From contig CAKAKS010000068.1 in assembly GCA_916700875.1 (NCBI GenBank), forward strand, positions 25,450,753-25,514,752: DNA of 64,000 nucleotides, read 5' to 3'. The notes under the pieces were generated by a model. It searched no databases and was not told the DNA's origin. It saw only the letters and a program-made list of their open reading frames with translations. Origin of the DNA: Sebastes aleutianus (lineage: Eukaryota > Chordata > Actinopteri > Perciformes > Sebastidae). The translations under genes were made by a program, and so were the position numbers. This document shows positions 1 through 11,070 of this stretch, piece after piece (within the stretch, counting starts at the first letter, position 1; the number at the start of each line of letters is the position of its first letter).

Positions 1-49
1 AAATCTGTCAAATGGGTTGAAACTGTTTTAACTTACCACCAAGATAATA

Positions 50-403
50 AGGGCTGCAACTAACGATTGTTTTCATTGTCGATCAATCTCTTGATTATTT
101 TCTTGATTAATCGATTAGTTGTTTGGTCTATAAAATGTCAGAAAACGGTGAAAAATGGCGATCAGTGTTTCCCAAAGCCCGAGATGACGTCCTTAAAAGT
201 CCTGTTTTGTCCGCAACTCAAAGATATTCAGTTTACTGTCATAGAGGAGTAAAGAAACCACAAAATATCCACATTTAAGAAGCTGGAAACAGAGTTTTGA
301 CCTGTTTTTTCTTAAAAAATTACTCAATCCGATTAATCGATTATCAAAGTAGTTGGCGATTAATTTAATAGTTGACAACTAATCGATTAATCGATGCAGC
401 TCT
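50..403. mobile_element. Non-autonomous DNA transposon, 'AGGGCTGCAAC' family (copy 1)
   Basis: The stretch begins AGGGCTGCAACTAACGATT and ends with a run of ATCGATTAATCGATGCAGCTCT type, so the two ends form an imperfect terminal inverted repeat rich in TAATCGATTA. It has no coding capacity. Related copies are at 21932 and, in the opposite orientation, ending at 59305. Short TIRs of this type are common in fish hAT-like MITEs; the superfamily is inferred, because I could not define a target-site duplication here. Confidence 0.7.
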
Positions 404-1314
404 AAATATAATTTAACTTGTCTTTTTTGATACTGCAGCAGCAATCTGTCTTTTACTGTCCTAACCTTTAACCTTTTGTACTAACCTTTTAAAATATTGA
501 AACAAGGTAAACTGCACAGGTGACATTTTGCAAAGCTGCGTATGATACAAAAGACGACTTGTTAAGATTGAGAGGTTTTGACGTGTACCATTATTTACTG
601 TAATATAAATCAAAAAAGTGAAATGGTTTCTTAATGTTTGCTTGCCACAAACTGATTCAGTGATTATACTTCATTCACCTTTACATCACTGCCTACACTT
701 GCAAAAGTAGCTGCTGCCAGAGAGGAAAGCCTCTAAGCTGACACTATAGAGGCCTGTTTGTACAAAGCACACAAAAACCTGTGGCTAAGGTGGTGGAAAA
801 AACTGTATTCCCAGTCGAAAGAGAGTAGCAAGCTTAGGCATGGCTTGCTTCAAACAGTGAAGACAATAAGTTGGACAGGGTGCAATGGGGAGAAACAATG
901 GAAGCCATTCAGCTGCAGAAGGTCAAAAGTATGGGTGTGACTGATTAAAGAGGGGTCGGTGTTCTACAAAAGCTAATAACAGCTTGGCTGTTCTCTGCAT
1001 GAAAGAGAGGAAGTAATAAATAATGTTGGTTGCTTGGATAAGATACACTTGAACCCAACGGTTTTGCGTTTTTTTGTGGAGATTTTTTTTTCACCACAGG
1101 AATAATCCATCCCACTTGTTTTCAGTTTAAGGAAGTTGATTCAACTGGCTGTTATGGATCCCTTGTGTTACTACACTTTCCTTTTCCTGAATAAACAAGT
1201 GACTATTTTTTCCTTTTAGCGGCTCTACGGAAAATGTTCCTTGAGTGAACACAATACTTTAGACAGATCTTTTCTTTTCTTTTAAACTCAAGTCCAAAAC
1301 AGTTTTGTACCAAC
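404..1314. other. Probable tnfrsf19 intron, no recognised feature
   Basis: This 0.9-kb stretch lies downstream (on the minus strand) of the first cysteine-rich exon of tnfrsf19 and should be intronic. I searched it on the minus strand for the next cysteine-rich exon expected in the family and did not see one, so that exon is presumably beyond the left edge. Only short ORFs are present. Confidence 0.5.
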
Positions 1315-1428
1315 CTTTGATAGCTCCTGTCCTGCATCACACTGCTTGCAGGGTTTACAGTTCCCAAACCGGTCCTTGTACTCCTGCTCTCTGCATTCCC
1401 TGCTCTCCTCCTCGGCCCCCACAGGAAT
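1315..1428 (-). CDS. tnfrsf19: tnfrsf19 coding exon 2: cysteine-rich domain 1
   Basis: The exon starts after a CTCTCAG acceptor and ends at CAAAG before a GTTGGT donor. It is 114 nt, 38 complete codons, open in the phase set by the upstream exon. The core ECREQEYKDRFGNCKPCKQC is the diagnostic piece. The donor is weaker than consensus, so the 3' edge is slightly less certain than the 5' edge. Confidence 0.8.
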
Positions 1429-2362
1429 CTGAGAGGGACAGTCATTTGGTGAAAGTTAGAAATTCCTGTATTTCATCACCACTTTCATCCATAACAGAAA
1501 ACTGAATCCACAGCTATGCATCATAATCTCTCCCATAATAGTTTAAGAGGATCAACCCCCGCCTTGGACTCCTCTTGAAAACAAGTCTGATACTGTTGGG
1601 ATGAGATAAGATGAAACTTTAATGAGCCCTGTGGGAAATAGTTGCAGCTGCAGAAATCTAAGTCACACAAGCAAACAATACAGGGATCGCCAAAACCAGA
1701 GACTAGATAGCGAATACAATCAGGACAGTGCAGTAGACAAAGGTAAAACGATACTCAGCATTGTCAGAGTGTTACCAGCAAGGACTTTACAGATCCCACA
1801 GTGTGAGCAGTTCAAGTTCATGGGTGCAGTTTGTGCAAAGACTTAAGAGTTTGTAGCATCTGCAAGCTCACTTTTGGGGAAGTTGGGGTTTGCTTAGTTA
1901 TCATGGAGAGTGCGTGAAATGCAGTTGAAAGCTTAAATGGAGCAGATAATGGAGTGTGACTGTAGGTGCAGTTAGAGCTGAGCGATATGGCCAAAATCTT
2001 CCATCACGATATAAGTAATTTCAGATAAAGATAACTATCTATATCGCGATATAGAATGTTTTCTTGTGGTTCAATAAATAAATAATCTATAGGAAATAAG
2101 GTAAAGCCTATTTTTGTATACTCCTGTGTGAATTAAATACTTAATTGTTAATTACTTAATGTTTTCAGGACTTCAAGAGACAAACTTTACACACAATAAC
2201 ACATTTTTGGGTGATTATAGGTTGTGAGCAAATCAAAAACACTAAATTCTCTTGCTTTCTTGTGTTCAAAATAAGAAAATGTGATGAAACGCTTACCAGA
2301 GTTGAATATATGACGTGCACAGTGAGTAGAAGTGAGAAGGTGTGCTGAAGGATCCGGACCAT
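1315..2362 (-). CDS. tnfrsf19: TNF receptor superfamily member 19 (TROY), N-terminal part; gene continues off the left edge
   Basis: Two minus-strand coding exons are visible: 2362..2297 (22 codons from the ATG) and 1428..1315 (38 codons). Joined in phase 0 they give a hydrophobic signal peptide (MVRILQHTFSLLLTVHVIYS) followed by a short acidic stretch and the start of cysteine-rich domain 1. The Cys pattern is C-x11-C-x2-C-x2-C, ending in ELSK at the exon border. As remembered, human TROY has the same spacing (DCRQQEFRDRSGNCVPCNQC) and the same ELSK exon end. TROY is a type I membrane receptor that signals through TRAF proteins and, in mammals, acts in skin, brain and as a Nogo-receptor partner. 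EDA2R (XEDAR) has a similar first domain but no cleaved signal peptide in mammals; the signal exon and the synteny with sacs and sgcg favour tnfrsf19. The remaining cysteine-rich, membrane and cytoplasmic exons are outside the window. Confidence 0.8.
1429..2296 (-). other. tnfrsf19 intron with a hAT-like fragment
   Basis: This intron lies between the signal-peptide exon and cysteine-rich exon. At about 1973-2060 it holds AGAGCTGAGCGATATGGCC and a TATATCGCGATATA palindrome, the head of a MITE family common in fish; the other end is not recognisable. Nothing else stands out. Confidence 0.55.
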
Positions 2363-2388
2363 TTTGATGAACCACTTGTTGCCTGCGG
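2297..2388 (-). CDS. tnfrsf19: tnfrsf19 exon with start codon and signal peptide
   Basis: Read on the minus strand, a TTTTTTCAG acceptor precedes the exon and a perfect CTG|GTAAGC donor ends it. The ATG (2362-2360) is in good context (AAAATGG) and opens 22 codons with a hydrophobic core typical of a signal peptide. The 26 nt before the ATG are 5' UTR. A second CAG six bases further in could also serve as acceptor without changing the protein. Confidence 0.78.
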
Positions 2389-3396
2389 CTGAAAAAATTA
2401 CACACAACAATAGAAAACTGAGATTAAGTATGTTATCATATTGTCTCTTCTCAATAACTTATCAAGAAGACAAATTATATTTGGTTGGCTTAGATTTTCT
2501 GAGGTAAAACAATACATATTTTATTTTGATCATTACCACCAATACAGGCAAGTTCAGGTTTGTTTAACCTCTTAAACCCCGATGACTAACTTGCTGTGCA
2601 GCCAATCTTTATTCACACCCACAGGATTCAATTTTATATTTATATATTTATATTTTATATTAAGTCGAGATTGTGAGAGTTTCCAAATGAACCCCTGAAT
2701 TTTTGGGGAAATTTGTATAAAATGATGCACAACACACCTAAAAATTTTCAATGTCATAAAAACATTGAGTTGTAAACATCAATATAGCTCCAGTGATGCA
2801 ATATAACAAGAATATACAAAATACACATAATACTGATACTGACTATAATAGTCATTCTGTGTGAAATAAGATGAAACTTCCAACCTTAAAGTTACAGAAG
2901 GTAGTTATAAAGGGGGAAACTGGATGTCGAGGGTGTTTAAACACATTTAAAAACATATTTTTCTGCAATAAAGCAGCAAAACAAACACACACACACACAC
3001 GTGCAAATTGCAGCAGAGTTAATTGAAGCAGTTTGATTAAAGTCCCATCAGCAGCTGCAACTTAGACAGCTTCCACAGATTTGCATGAGCAAGACTTTCT
3101 CATATAAGGACATTACATAAAAAAATGTCTTTAAAAACACATAATATTGTCACCATGCATGTACCAAACATCCATAACTAGAAATCAAACAAAACAATAG
3201 ACTGATAGTATCTGTTGTTTACCAACTCGTGACTTTAAAGCAGCAATTATCTCGCAGTGTCTCTATAATAAAAACTACTTGTAATATAAATTTAGATACT
3301 ATAGGTGCATGTTTTGTCTTCTGAAATCAACCAAATGCTTGTTGCATATCGTTTAGAGTTAAGTGCATTAAAAAACTAATAAAAAGCTCTTCTTAC
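2389..3396 (-). other. tnfrsf19 intron 1, AT-rich
   Basis: About 1 kb of AT-rich sequence lies between the inferred non-coding first exon and the signal-peptide exon. It contains a short (CA)n at about 2985-3000 and no recognisable element. Confidence 0.45.
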
Positions 3397-3560
3397 CTGC
3401 TATAAAAGGAGCGTGTAGATCAGAGTCTCGGTCGTTATTAGTCGCCAGCAGCCCGGTGAGAGGTGTGGTGGTGTGTTTCCCGCACCGGTCCTCTCACCAT
3501 GTCAGCCTGCTGCTGCTGCTGCTGCTCTGGGTTTGTGTTGAGCAGCAGCAGCAGCTCCAG
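3397..3560 (-). other. tnfrsf19: Probable non-coding exon 1 and promoter region of tnfrsf19
   Basis: On the minus strand the bases TATAGCAG|GTAAGAAGAG form a strong splice donor at 3397/3396, in the right place to splice to the acceptor at 2388. The sequence to its right is locally CpG-richer (AGTCTCGGTCG, TCGCCAGCAG, CGCACCGG) than the AT-rich surroundings, as at a transcription start. The right edge and start site are guesses. A short (CTG/CAG)n is inside. Confidence 0.45.
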
Positions 3561-3586
3561 GACGTTCACAGAGCAGATCAAAGGCA

Positions 3587-3625
3587 GAGAGAGAGAGCGA
3601 GAGAGAGAGAGAGAGAGAGAGAGAG
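3587..3625. repeat. (GA)n microsatellite
   Basis: A nearly pure GA run interrupted by one GC lies upstream of the inferred tnfrsf19 first exon. Confidence 0.9.
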
Positions 3626-4120
3626 GAGGGGTGGCTTATGGATCTGAAGAGTGTGTATCTGATCTGTGATCAGCCTGCAGACATCAAAGACCTCCGGTCC
3701 CCACAGAGAGACAGACACACAGAGAGGGCTGAGCTCAGTTAAAGCAACAGAGTGATCAATAATAAAGAGCCTCATTGTTTAGTATGAATCGATGCAGTAT
3801 AGGTTAGAATAAATGTCGAATCAGAAGAAGACTATACTTTCTATTTCTATGTGGTTTATTTTTAATGGCTGTTTTCAGTCTTCTGGATTTTGAGCACCAG
3901 CCAAGCGACTCCCAAACTGTGGTCCGCGGACCCTCTAATGGTCCTTCAGTGTCCCTGCTGGTCCCCCAACAGGGTTATTATAGTAAACTAAAAAAAAAAA
4001 ATTAAGCAGTGAAAAATATTTTTAGTGAACTGAAACTAAATAAAAAAAAAAAAATCATTTAAGAAAAAAAACTAAACTAAAATTATATTTATTTTTTATT
4101 ATATATATTTTTTAAAAGTA

Positions 4121-4385
4121 TGCATGTCTGTATTCTTTTATCTATTTTTTTATTTATTATTTATTTCTTTTTTAAATTCTGCATGTCTGTATTCTTTTAT
4201 TTATTTTTTAAATTTATTTATTATTATTTATTTTTTTTAAATTCTGCATGTCTGTATTCTTTTATTTATTTTTTTAAGTTATTATTATTATTGTTTTTAA
4301 TTCTGCATGTCTGTATTCTTTTATTTATTTATTTATTTTATTTTTTAATTCTGCACGTCTGTATTCTTTTATTTATTTTTTCTCT
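4121..4385. repeat. Tandem array, about five units of 48-65 bp
   Basis: Five copies of TGCATGTCTGTATTCTTTTA (the last with CAC) start at 4121, 4180, 4245, 4304 and 4352, separated by T/TTTA-rich spacers. The open frame across it, a Phe/Leu/Tyr-rich string, is an artefact of the repeat. Confidence 0.85.
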
Positions 4386-4636
4386 TTTTCTTATACATAC
4401 ATGTACACACACATAACATGACGATACCAAGAAGGAAAGGAAAAATAAATAACTAAATAAAAAGATAAGGGAAAAAAAAGGGGGCAGGGAGTGCAGAGCA
4501 ATCACGGGTTACAACAAACATTTTAACTTATATTACCGACTGACAGCAGTCGCACAAAAATATCCATTTCACATTGCATGTCATTTCAACATAAACATAA
4601 TTAAAATAAATAAAACTATATTTCCTGATTAAAAAC

Positions 4637-4930
4637 TAGGGCTGTCAATCGATTAAAATATTTAATCGCGATTAATTGCAAATTAATCACACGTTTTTCA
4701 TCTGTTCAAAATGTACCTTAAAGGGAGATTTGTCAAGTATTTAATACTCTTATCAACATGGGAGTGAACAAATATGCTGCTGTATGCAAATGTATGTATA
4801 TATTTATTATTGGAAATCAATTAACAACACAAAACAATGACAAATATTGTCCAGAAACCCTCACAGGTACTGTATTTAGCATGAAAAACATGCTCAAATC
4901 ATAACATGGCAAACTCAAGCCCAACAGGCA
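4637..4930. mobile_element. Nested MITE fragment, 'TAGGGCTGTCAATCGATT' family
   Basis: It starts TAGGGCTGTCAATCGATTAA followed by TTTAATCGCGATTAATTGCA, a head seen widely in fish genomes. The right end is not clear and is placed where similarity to the host element resumes. It sits inside the 3967-5449 element, so it inserted later. Confidence 0.55.
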
Positions 4931-5457
4931 ACAAGAGCGTTAACGTTGAAAGCCATATTCAAAACTGATACAAAATCAAATAAAAATGAACATAAATTAA
5001 TTTCAGCTATATACTTTTTTTCGCTATAATATATCACTACCGACAAAAGGAGACAGCATGAATTTCTGTCAACTCTCGTGACGTTGAACCACAGAAACTG
5101 AACGGACCTGACATTCCAGGAGATGGTGCTATGCTGCAATTGCTTCACATCAGACACTCATGTAGCACAAAGACTAAACATTAAACATTATGGCCATTAC
5201 TACACAGTTCTCCAACCATGTATTTTGTAGCCTATGTATATAGCTGCATTCTTCTGAAACATTAGAGCTGACCCTAACAAAAACAACCTAAAACAAATAT
5301 ATAAAAACTAAACATAAAAATAAACTTTTCTTGAAAAACTTTAACTAGACTAAAACAAGCAAACACACTCCAAAAAATAAACTAAAATGAAATTTAAAAG
5401 TCAAAATAAAACAACTAATTAAGAATTAAAAACTAGGCTATTATAACCTTGGTCCCC

Positions 5458-6091
5458 TCTTACAAGTTAAACTTCATATTTAGGCTACCAATAAGACCAA
5501 CTGTTCTAGAGTAAATGGCAATGCAGACTTTTCTTTTTGAAACGTGACTCCTCATGACATGTGATGCTGGTTTGTAGTCTAATCTGCCCGTCTATTTGGA
5601 GCTTGTTGACATTAAATTATTTGGGAAGCTTTCATCTCTATGAGCTACAGATGTCATGACGTCAGTGTGCTGCTCCAGGATTGGCTGAACCTCGGCTGAC
5701 TTGTTAACTCATCTGCTGGGTTCAATGTCAAGCTACTGAGTTTGTCTGCATGGAAAATTGATACCTCATTCATGGATACAAATCATTCCATGTATGTATT
5801 GGGACTTTTTTTCCAATGCTGGGCCACTTATAAACTTACCTCAACAAGTTACTAAGTTGTTTAATGTTTAAATTAGATTTTCCTTTAACAAAACACATCA
5901 TTGGAAGCTAATTGAAACCCACTGCGTAAACTAAACTTTTAAGCAATATACTGTATATAACAGGGAAGAATCAAGTAAAGATTTACTTTTTGCAAATTCC
6001 TTTTTAATCTAAATGCATAAGAAATGCCACAGTTAATAGGCCTATATTATTATATTATACTGACATACCTAAAGTCTTTCTACAAACATTT
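5458..6091. other. Intergenic, nothing recognised
   Basis: The first bases continue the interrupted 'GGTCC...' repeat that begins at about 3898 (ACTCCCAAACTGTGGTCCGC). The rest shows no coding, RNA or repeat structure I can name. Confidence 0.4.
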
Positions 6092-6617
6092 AAAGGTACA
6101 GTGTGTAGGATTTGGTGGCATCTAGTGGTGTGGTTGCAGATTGCAACCAACTGAGTACCCCTCTGCTCACTCCTCCCTTTCCAAGACTGCGGTAACGTGA
6201 GGCGCCAAGAGAAAAAAACGTGGTGACACCATTCGCCTCGCACAGATTGCCATCCTTACCGTAATGACACTACTTTAGGAGCAACGGAAGTCAGACGGCG
6301 GCTGGTGGTACCATGGTTTTGCACGCAGCTCATGTTACCGCAGTTTCACAAGCACGTCAGAGAACTACAGTGGCCGAGAGGTAACTTAAAAAGGTGAAAG
6401 GCTTGTTTGGTTTGTCCGTTCTGGGCTACTGTAGAAACATGGCGGAGCAACATGACAGACTCCGTGACCCCTATGTAGATATGAAGGGCTCATCTAAGCT
6501 TACAAAAACACAACAATTCTTAGTTTCAGGTGATTATACACTAATGAAAACATAGTTATGAATATTATATTCCATTTCTGCTAATAGATGCCCTGAAATG
6601 TTACACACTGATCCTTT
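6092..6617 (+). mobile_element. MITE, 'CAGTGTGTAGGATTTGGTGG' family (copy 1)
   Basis: It starts AAAGGTACAGTGTGTAGGA and ends TTACACACTGATCCTTT, an inverted pair (AAAGGNNCAGTGTGTA). Both sides are followed by CATTT, a possible short target duplication. The internal text (CTAGTGGTGTGGTTGCAGAT, and ACATGGCGGAGCAACATG) recurs inverted at 45.6-46.1 kb and as a fragment near 43.1 kb. Confidence 0.75.
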
Positions 6618-7959
6618 CATTTTCTGACAAACCCTAACATTGTCTTAATTTTCCTGTTGATATGACAGTTCATTTATGAAGATTGTGGCAACATGAGCTT
6701 CAACGGATTTGACAAAAGCCATGTTGACACAAAATGAACATGATCATATCCACCTCTGGCAAAAAAACAAAAAAAATGTGTGCAGTGTGCACAGTGGTGT
6801 TTGTGTGTCTGCACCAAGGCAAAGACACAGAGGACAAAAGTTCAGCACTGCAGCCAAAGTGGCCAATTACTGTACATGTCTGGGCATGTTTATATCAATT
6901 CCAGGAAATCAGTGTCTACTTGCAAATGTAATTAGCGGTTACTTTCTTTCCTATTGTGAAATATTAATATTCCAAATGCTTCATGTGTCATAGCATGACA
7001 CAAATCTGTTATTATTATTGCTTCTGAGTGAAAAGTCTGTCATAATTATTTCATCGGCTTTATGAGTTTTATTCTTTTTTTTATGAAATCATACAACAAT
7101 GGTTTCACACTGTAGCAGTCACAATAAAAATATTCAAATTTTAATGTTTATACTGTATGTGTTAATTTCCACTGTACTGAGGTTGAATCTAGACTAGTGA
7201 TGTGCACGTCACTGTGACATGAGTCATCTGGTTGTTAGAGCATTATACTGCAGTCAAAGCTTCTCCTCGATCAAGCTTTGCTGTTGTCTCCATCTACTGG
7301 GAGGTTGCTGTCATGGTTTATTATACTGCTGCTGAAAGTTGTGTGTTTACTGCAGTCTGCTATAAAGCGTTTATTGAGCAGTATTGCCATTATGGAGTGC
7401 ATGTACATCATTTCCCACCACATATTATATTTTATTTTTCTATTTTGTTCTGTTGGTGTGAGGATCAGCAACAGCTCCCTCACTATTTGCTTAAGCCTTT
7501 TGTTAAGAAAGGTGGTTCACACAGTTTTCTTTAATTTATAGTTAAATAATACATTGATAAAGACAACGAATTGTAGCATTAGAGATACGTTTATCCCTCA
7601 AAATTGTATTAAATGACATGCTGTAATCAAAGCCATAACCTGTCAAAGTTTGAGTCCTTTGTAGAAGCCGATCACGATCCCTCCTGATAAAAAAATGCCC
7701 CTGTGGACATAACTCTTTCTCACACTTTTACTTCTGTCCGGCTGCATGTATTTGTAAATAAAAGTGTAAATTGTAGTGGAACTGATTAAACACTTTTAAG
7801 CCAATAACATCAGGGTCCAATTGTTTATTTATATTATAATAAATACAGATATTTATGAAAATAAAAATCTTAATTTTAGTCTTAAAACCATTGTGATGTC
7901 TGAAGTGTGTGGTTTACGGGGCTAGGGTTAGGCTTCTGGGGGGGTTGAACCCTAAACGT
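6618..7959. other. Intergenic, nothing recognised
   Basis: AT-rich sequence. The frames open here (for example 6709-6993 and 7232-7534) overlap each other, lack splice support or family resemblance, and I treat them as chance. Confidence 0.4.
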
Positions 7960-8486
7960 AGGCTTCGTCCAAAATCGCATACTATGCACTACATACTCAA
8001 CAGGTGTGCTATCGTTCAACATATTTTTGTGTGAATAAACACTGTATGTATCTTTTCGGACGCACTGAACTGTAATTTACGTCGTCACTTCCTGAGAGCC
8101 TCCTTGCCGGTTGGAGACGTGTAACCATGGTGACCTGTGCCAACCTCACGTGACCAAAACGGCGGTTTGTGAGAATCAAGTTCTAAATTAATTTAAAATA
8201 TATATATTACGCCTTAAGCAAAGTTAATTTGTATACTTACAGTTAAATTGACGCGTTATTGATGTTACAGAGCTGTCCGTCAACGTCTGTTATGAACGTT
8301 GTTATCCCTACCGCATTGCATTGTGGGATATTTATGCTGCCGTAGTGTCCAGCGTTGTATACTGTAATATTTCACCGGAAGTAGTATGTAATTTGTGTAC
8401 TATAAGGTTTCGGACATACTAAAATATCTCACATACTGTTTTATCGTACTAAATAGCATGTTAGTATGGAATTTCTGACGCAACCT
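7960..8486. mobile_element. MITE with 24-bp imperfect TIRs
   Basis: The left end AGGCTTCGTCCAAAATCGCA and the right end, whose complement reads AGGTTGCGTCAGAAATTCCA, are inverted repeats and are followed on each side by TACT-type text. The interior is non-coding and includes CCATGGTGACCTG and a CpG-rich centre. This type (TCCGAAATCGCATACT) is widespread in fish. Confidence 0.7.
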
Positions 8487-8566
8487 TGACCTTAGAGCGG
8501 CTGGGGGCTCCAAATCTGAATTTTGCCTATAGGGCACCACAAGGGCTAGAGCCGGCCCTGGTAGCC

Positions 8567-8567
8567 T

Positions 8568-8627
<60 letters not shown>

Positions 8628-8628
8628 T
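8567..8628. repeat. (GATA)n microsatellite
   Basis: About 15 uninterrupted GATA units abut the LINE-like tail at 8629, a frequent arrangement where the microsatellite grows from the 3' tail of a retroposon. Confidence 0.95.
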
Positions 8629-8900
8629 AACTTTATTGATGCTGAGGGAAATTCAAGTTTCCAGCATCACAGTTCCATAGTGCAAAACATGTTAGTAAAA
8701 AGGCAGTAAAAAAGTTAGAAGTGCAAAGTACAAAGTACAAAAACATATACCAGATATAAAAATACAAGGAGATGAAGAAAACTGTTAAAACTGAATATAG
8801 TGCAGGGTAACAGCTATGATACAGGACTATTAAAAAAGTGAATATAGTGCAGAAGAGACTGTTAAAAATGAATATAGTGCAGGGTAACAAATATGATACA
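8629..8900 (-). mobile_element. LINE-like 3' tail (copy 1)
   Basis: The sequence GTAACTTTATTGATGCTGAG then GGAAATTCAAGTTTCCAGCA and repeated GAATATAGTGCAGGGTAAC blocks matches the fragment at 62246-62600 closely. Fish non-LTR retrotransposon tails often contain ACTTTATTGAT plus a short microsatellite. Assignment to a clade is not possible by eye, and the strand is inferred from the position of the microsatellite. Confidence 0.6.
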
Positions 8901-8972
8901 TATATCATATATCATATATATATGATATATATCATATGATATATATATATATATCATATATATATGATATAT

Positions 8973-9025
<53 letters not shown>

Positions 9026-9030
9026 GATAT
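8898..9030. repeat. (AT)n / (CT)n compound, palindromic TATGATATATATCATA
   Basis: Several TATATCATATATATATGATA-type self-complementary blocks are followed by about 14 CT units and then AT. It could extrude a cruciform; no function is implied. Confidence 0.85.
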
Positions 9031-9380
9031 TTTATACTCTATTCTATACTGATGTATTATATAATTTTTGCGCATACTTTACAGCTATAATGTTACTTGG
9101 CAAGCAGACTCCTTATTCTATTCGCCCATCCCATATCTGCTGGTGTGATGTCCCAACAGAGCTTCACTCTGCAGCTGTCGCTTTAAGAGACCTGTGCGTT
9201 AAAACCTGCAGTATGAAACTGTCCGGAGGTGTTCACCACTGTTAGATATCTTATATTCAGTTCATACCACCATCTGTGAAGTGTTCAGGTCGTGCTATTA
9301 TTGCAATCATTTAAAGGAAGTTGTGCAGAGGACAGTGACAGGACAGAGATGCTGCACTGATGCTGCTGGTGTCCTCATGT

Positions 9381-9383
9381 AAG

Positions 9384-9416
<33 letters not shown>
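9381..9416. repeat. (TC)n microsatellite
   Basis: A TC run with one TTT interruption follows a GTAAGT at 9379 (see rejected items). Confidence 0.85.
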
Positions 9417-9417
<1 letters not shown>

Positions 9418-9419
9418 CA

Positions 9420-10990
9420 ATGCGGCATTAAGATGTGAGCTACTGGGGTGATGGGGCAGTATAGGGAATGTGTTATAGCAATAAGGATATTTTAATATTG
9501 CAATACACTGAATATTTTTCTCAAATGGAAATAAATCTAGCCTTGGGTGGCTGAAATCGGAGTAGCCTACTATGGTAAGTTTAACCTATTTTTGCATATG
9601 CCAATTGTCTCTTATTGTACTGTGTTCAGTAACATACAGGACTGCTATGTAGTTTTTTTTCTGCATAGGACTGTGTTCAGTATAGGTTGAGTGCGTGTCC
9701 TCAGGAAACCCTTGACTTTGAGTTGATGATGTCACTTTTCTATGTAATGCTGCTGGTTTTTGTCAAAAACAGTGCATCACACTGAACATTGTTTAAAACA
9801 TATTAGAGATATATGGTATGATCTGTGCATCAGATATCAATGTCAGCTGGATAGTCAGCATCCAGCCCAAATGGAAATAAATAAATAAATAAATAAATAG
9901 TGTGATTTCTTAATATATTGTCTAATGCAGTGTTTTATTCTAATAGACCCTTGGCCTTAAGAAATGTGACTGATGAGCTTTAGGGGGGATGTTGTTGTTG
10001 TTGGATGAAGTTGATATGCGCATATTGGACTGCAGTGTGCTGGCGTCTGTGAGCCCTTTTGGTGTCCTGACTACAAGTCCCAGAATGCAACGGAATAAGC
10101 TGCTCAGGCTAATCAAAGTAATGCATCTGCAAGCAAGTCACTTTAGTGGGATTTTTAGAAGTCACCTGCAGTCAACTGCAGTGCCATCAACAAAGAGAGC
10201 AAGGATGTACTTAAAGTAATGTTACATCAACAACATGGCCTATTAGTGATGCTATATTGCAGTAGCCAATGTGCAGACTCACCCTTCTGAATTACCCAAT
10301 TTACAGTAAAATAAAATTGAGCAACCATGATGTGTATGAATGAAATAGTATAGGCCCTATGTTTCCAGAGTGTGCCACCAGGATTAATTGTAATCAATCA
10401 AAATGAATATATGTAGGCTGATCAATTAATTGAAGCATTAAATACCCAAAATAAAAGACAATGGCAAAAAGGTAAATTCATGTGCTCCCTTGGAAAAAAT
10501 AACCTATGCTATAAGAGGTAGCCCACAGCTTTTCTATAGGATATGGGATCCATGGATAACTTATATAGAATTTTCTTAACCTTTCTAGGGTATTTACCTA
10601 ATTATTAATTATTATTTTCTACGTGCTGTTTTTCTTTTTTTTTCTCTACATTTATTTAATTTAATAATTTTTTTAAGGTTTCTATCTTACCACCATTGAC
10701 TATACTACTGTCGTACTTATTCCTTTTAATTCTAACTAACTAATTAAATTATTTAAAAAAATATTTTTATGCATTTTTTTTATTATTATTATTATTATTT
10801 TTAGTATTTATGTATGTACATATTAAATGTTAAATGTAAGATATAATTTGTTTTGTATTATGGCACCGGTGTTATGTTTTGTTATGTTTGTTATGCTATG
10901 TTTGGAAAAAAAGGAATAAAAAGAATTTTCCAAAAAAAATGACAAAAAGATAATAATATTTCCCAGTAAATAATTTTATTAAGGAATTAA
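9420..10990. other. Intergenic; possible LINE 3' tail near 10.6-10.95 kb
   Basis: An (AAAT)n run lies at about 9871-9898. The T-rich stretch from 10.6 kb ends GCTATGTTTGGAAAAAAAGG then AATAAAAAG, reminiscent of a LINE 3' end, but no reverse-transcriptase frame is left. Otherwise no feature is recognised. Confidence 0.35.
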
Positions 10991-10994
10991 TTGG

Positions 10995-10995
10995 A

Positions 10996-11069
<74 letters not shown>

Positions 11070-11070
11070 C
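10995..11070. repeat. (ATT)n microsatellite
   Basis: About 25 ATT/TTA units in a pure run. Confidence 0.95.

Larger units (their letters stand above)
3967..5449. mobile_element. hAT-like MITE with internal insertions ('GGTTATTATAGT' family, copy 1)
   Basis: The left end reads AGGGTTATTATAGTAAACTA and the right end CTAGGCTATTATAACCT, an imperfect inverted pair. It is flanked on both sides by TGGTCCCC (3959-3966 and 5450-5457), a possible 8-bp target duplication typical of hAT. The caution is that the target itself is rich in GGTCCC. The same internal sequence (CATGAATTTCNGTCAACTCT, then CATTCCAGGAGATG-like text) recurs in the copy at 56.0-56.9 kb. The element holds a tandem array (4121-4385) and a fragment of another MITE (from 4637), so it is a composite of successive insertions. 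Confidence 0.65.

Noticed and set aside
3401..3409. TATAAAAGG as a plus-strand TATA box
   Set aside because: It overlaps a strong minus-strand splice donor that fits tnfrsf19; no plus-strand gene follows.
3456..3669. Plus-strand frames with poly-Cys/Ser and Arg-Glu runs
   Set aside because: They come from (CTG)n and (GA)n tracts beside the inferred tnfrsf19 first exon on the other strand.
4120..4416. 98-aa Phe/Leu/Tyr-rich frame
   Set aside because: It is produced by the tandem repeat of a T-rich unit; not a membrane protein gene.
9355..9384. Short exon-like ATGCTGCTGGTGTCCTCAT before GTAAGT
   Set aside because: No acceptor, partner exon or homology; the GTAAGT runs into a (TC)n tract and may be chance.
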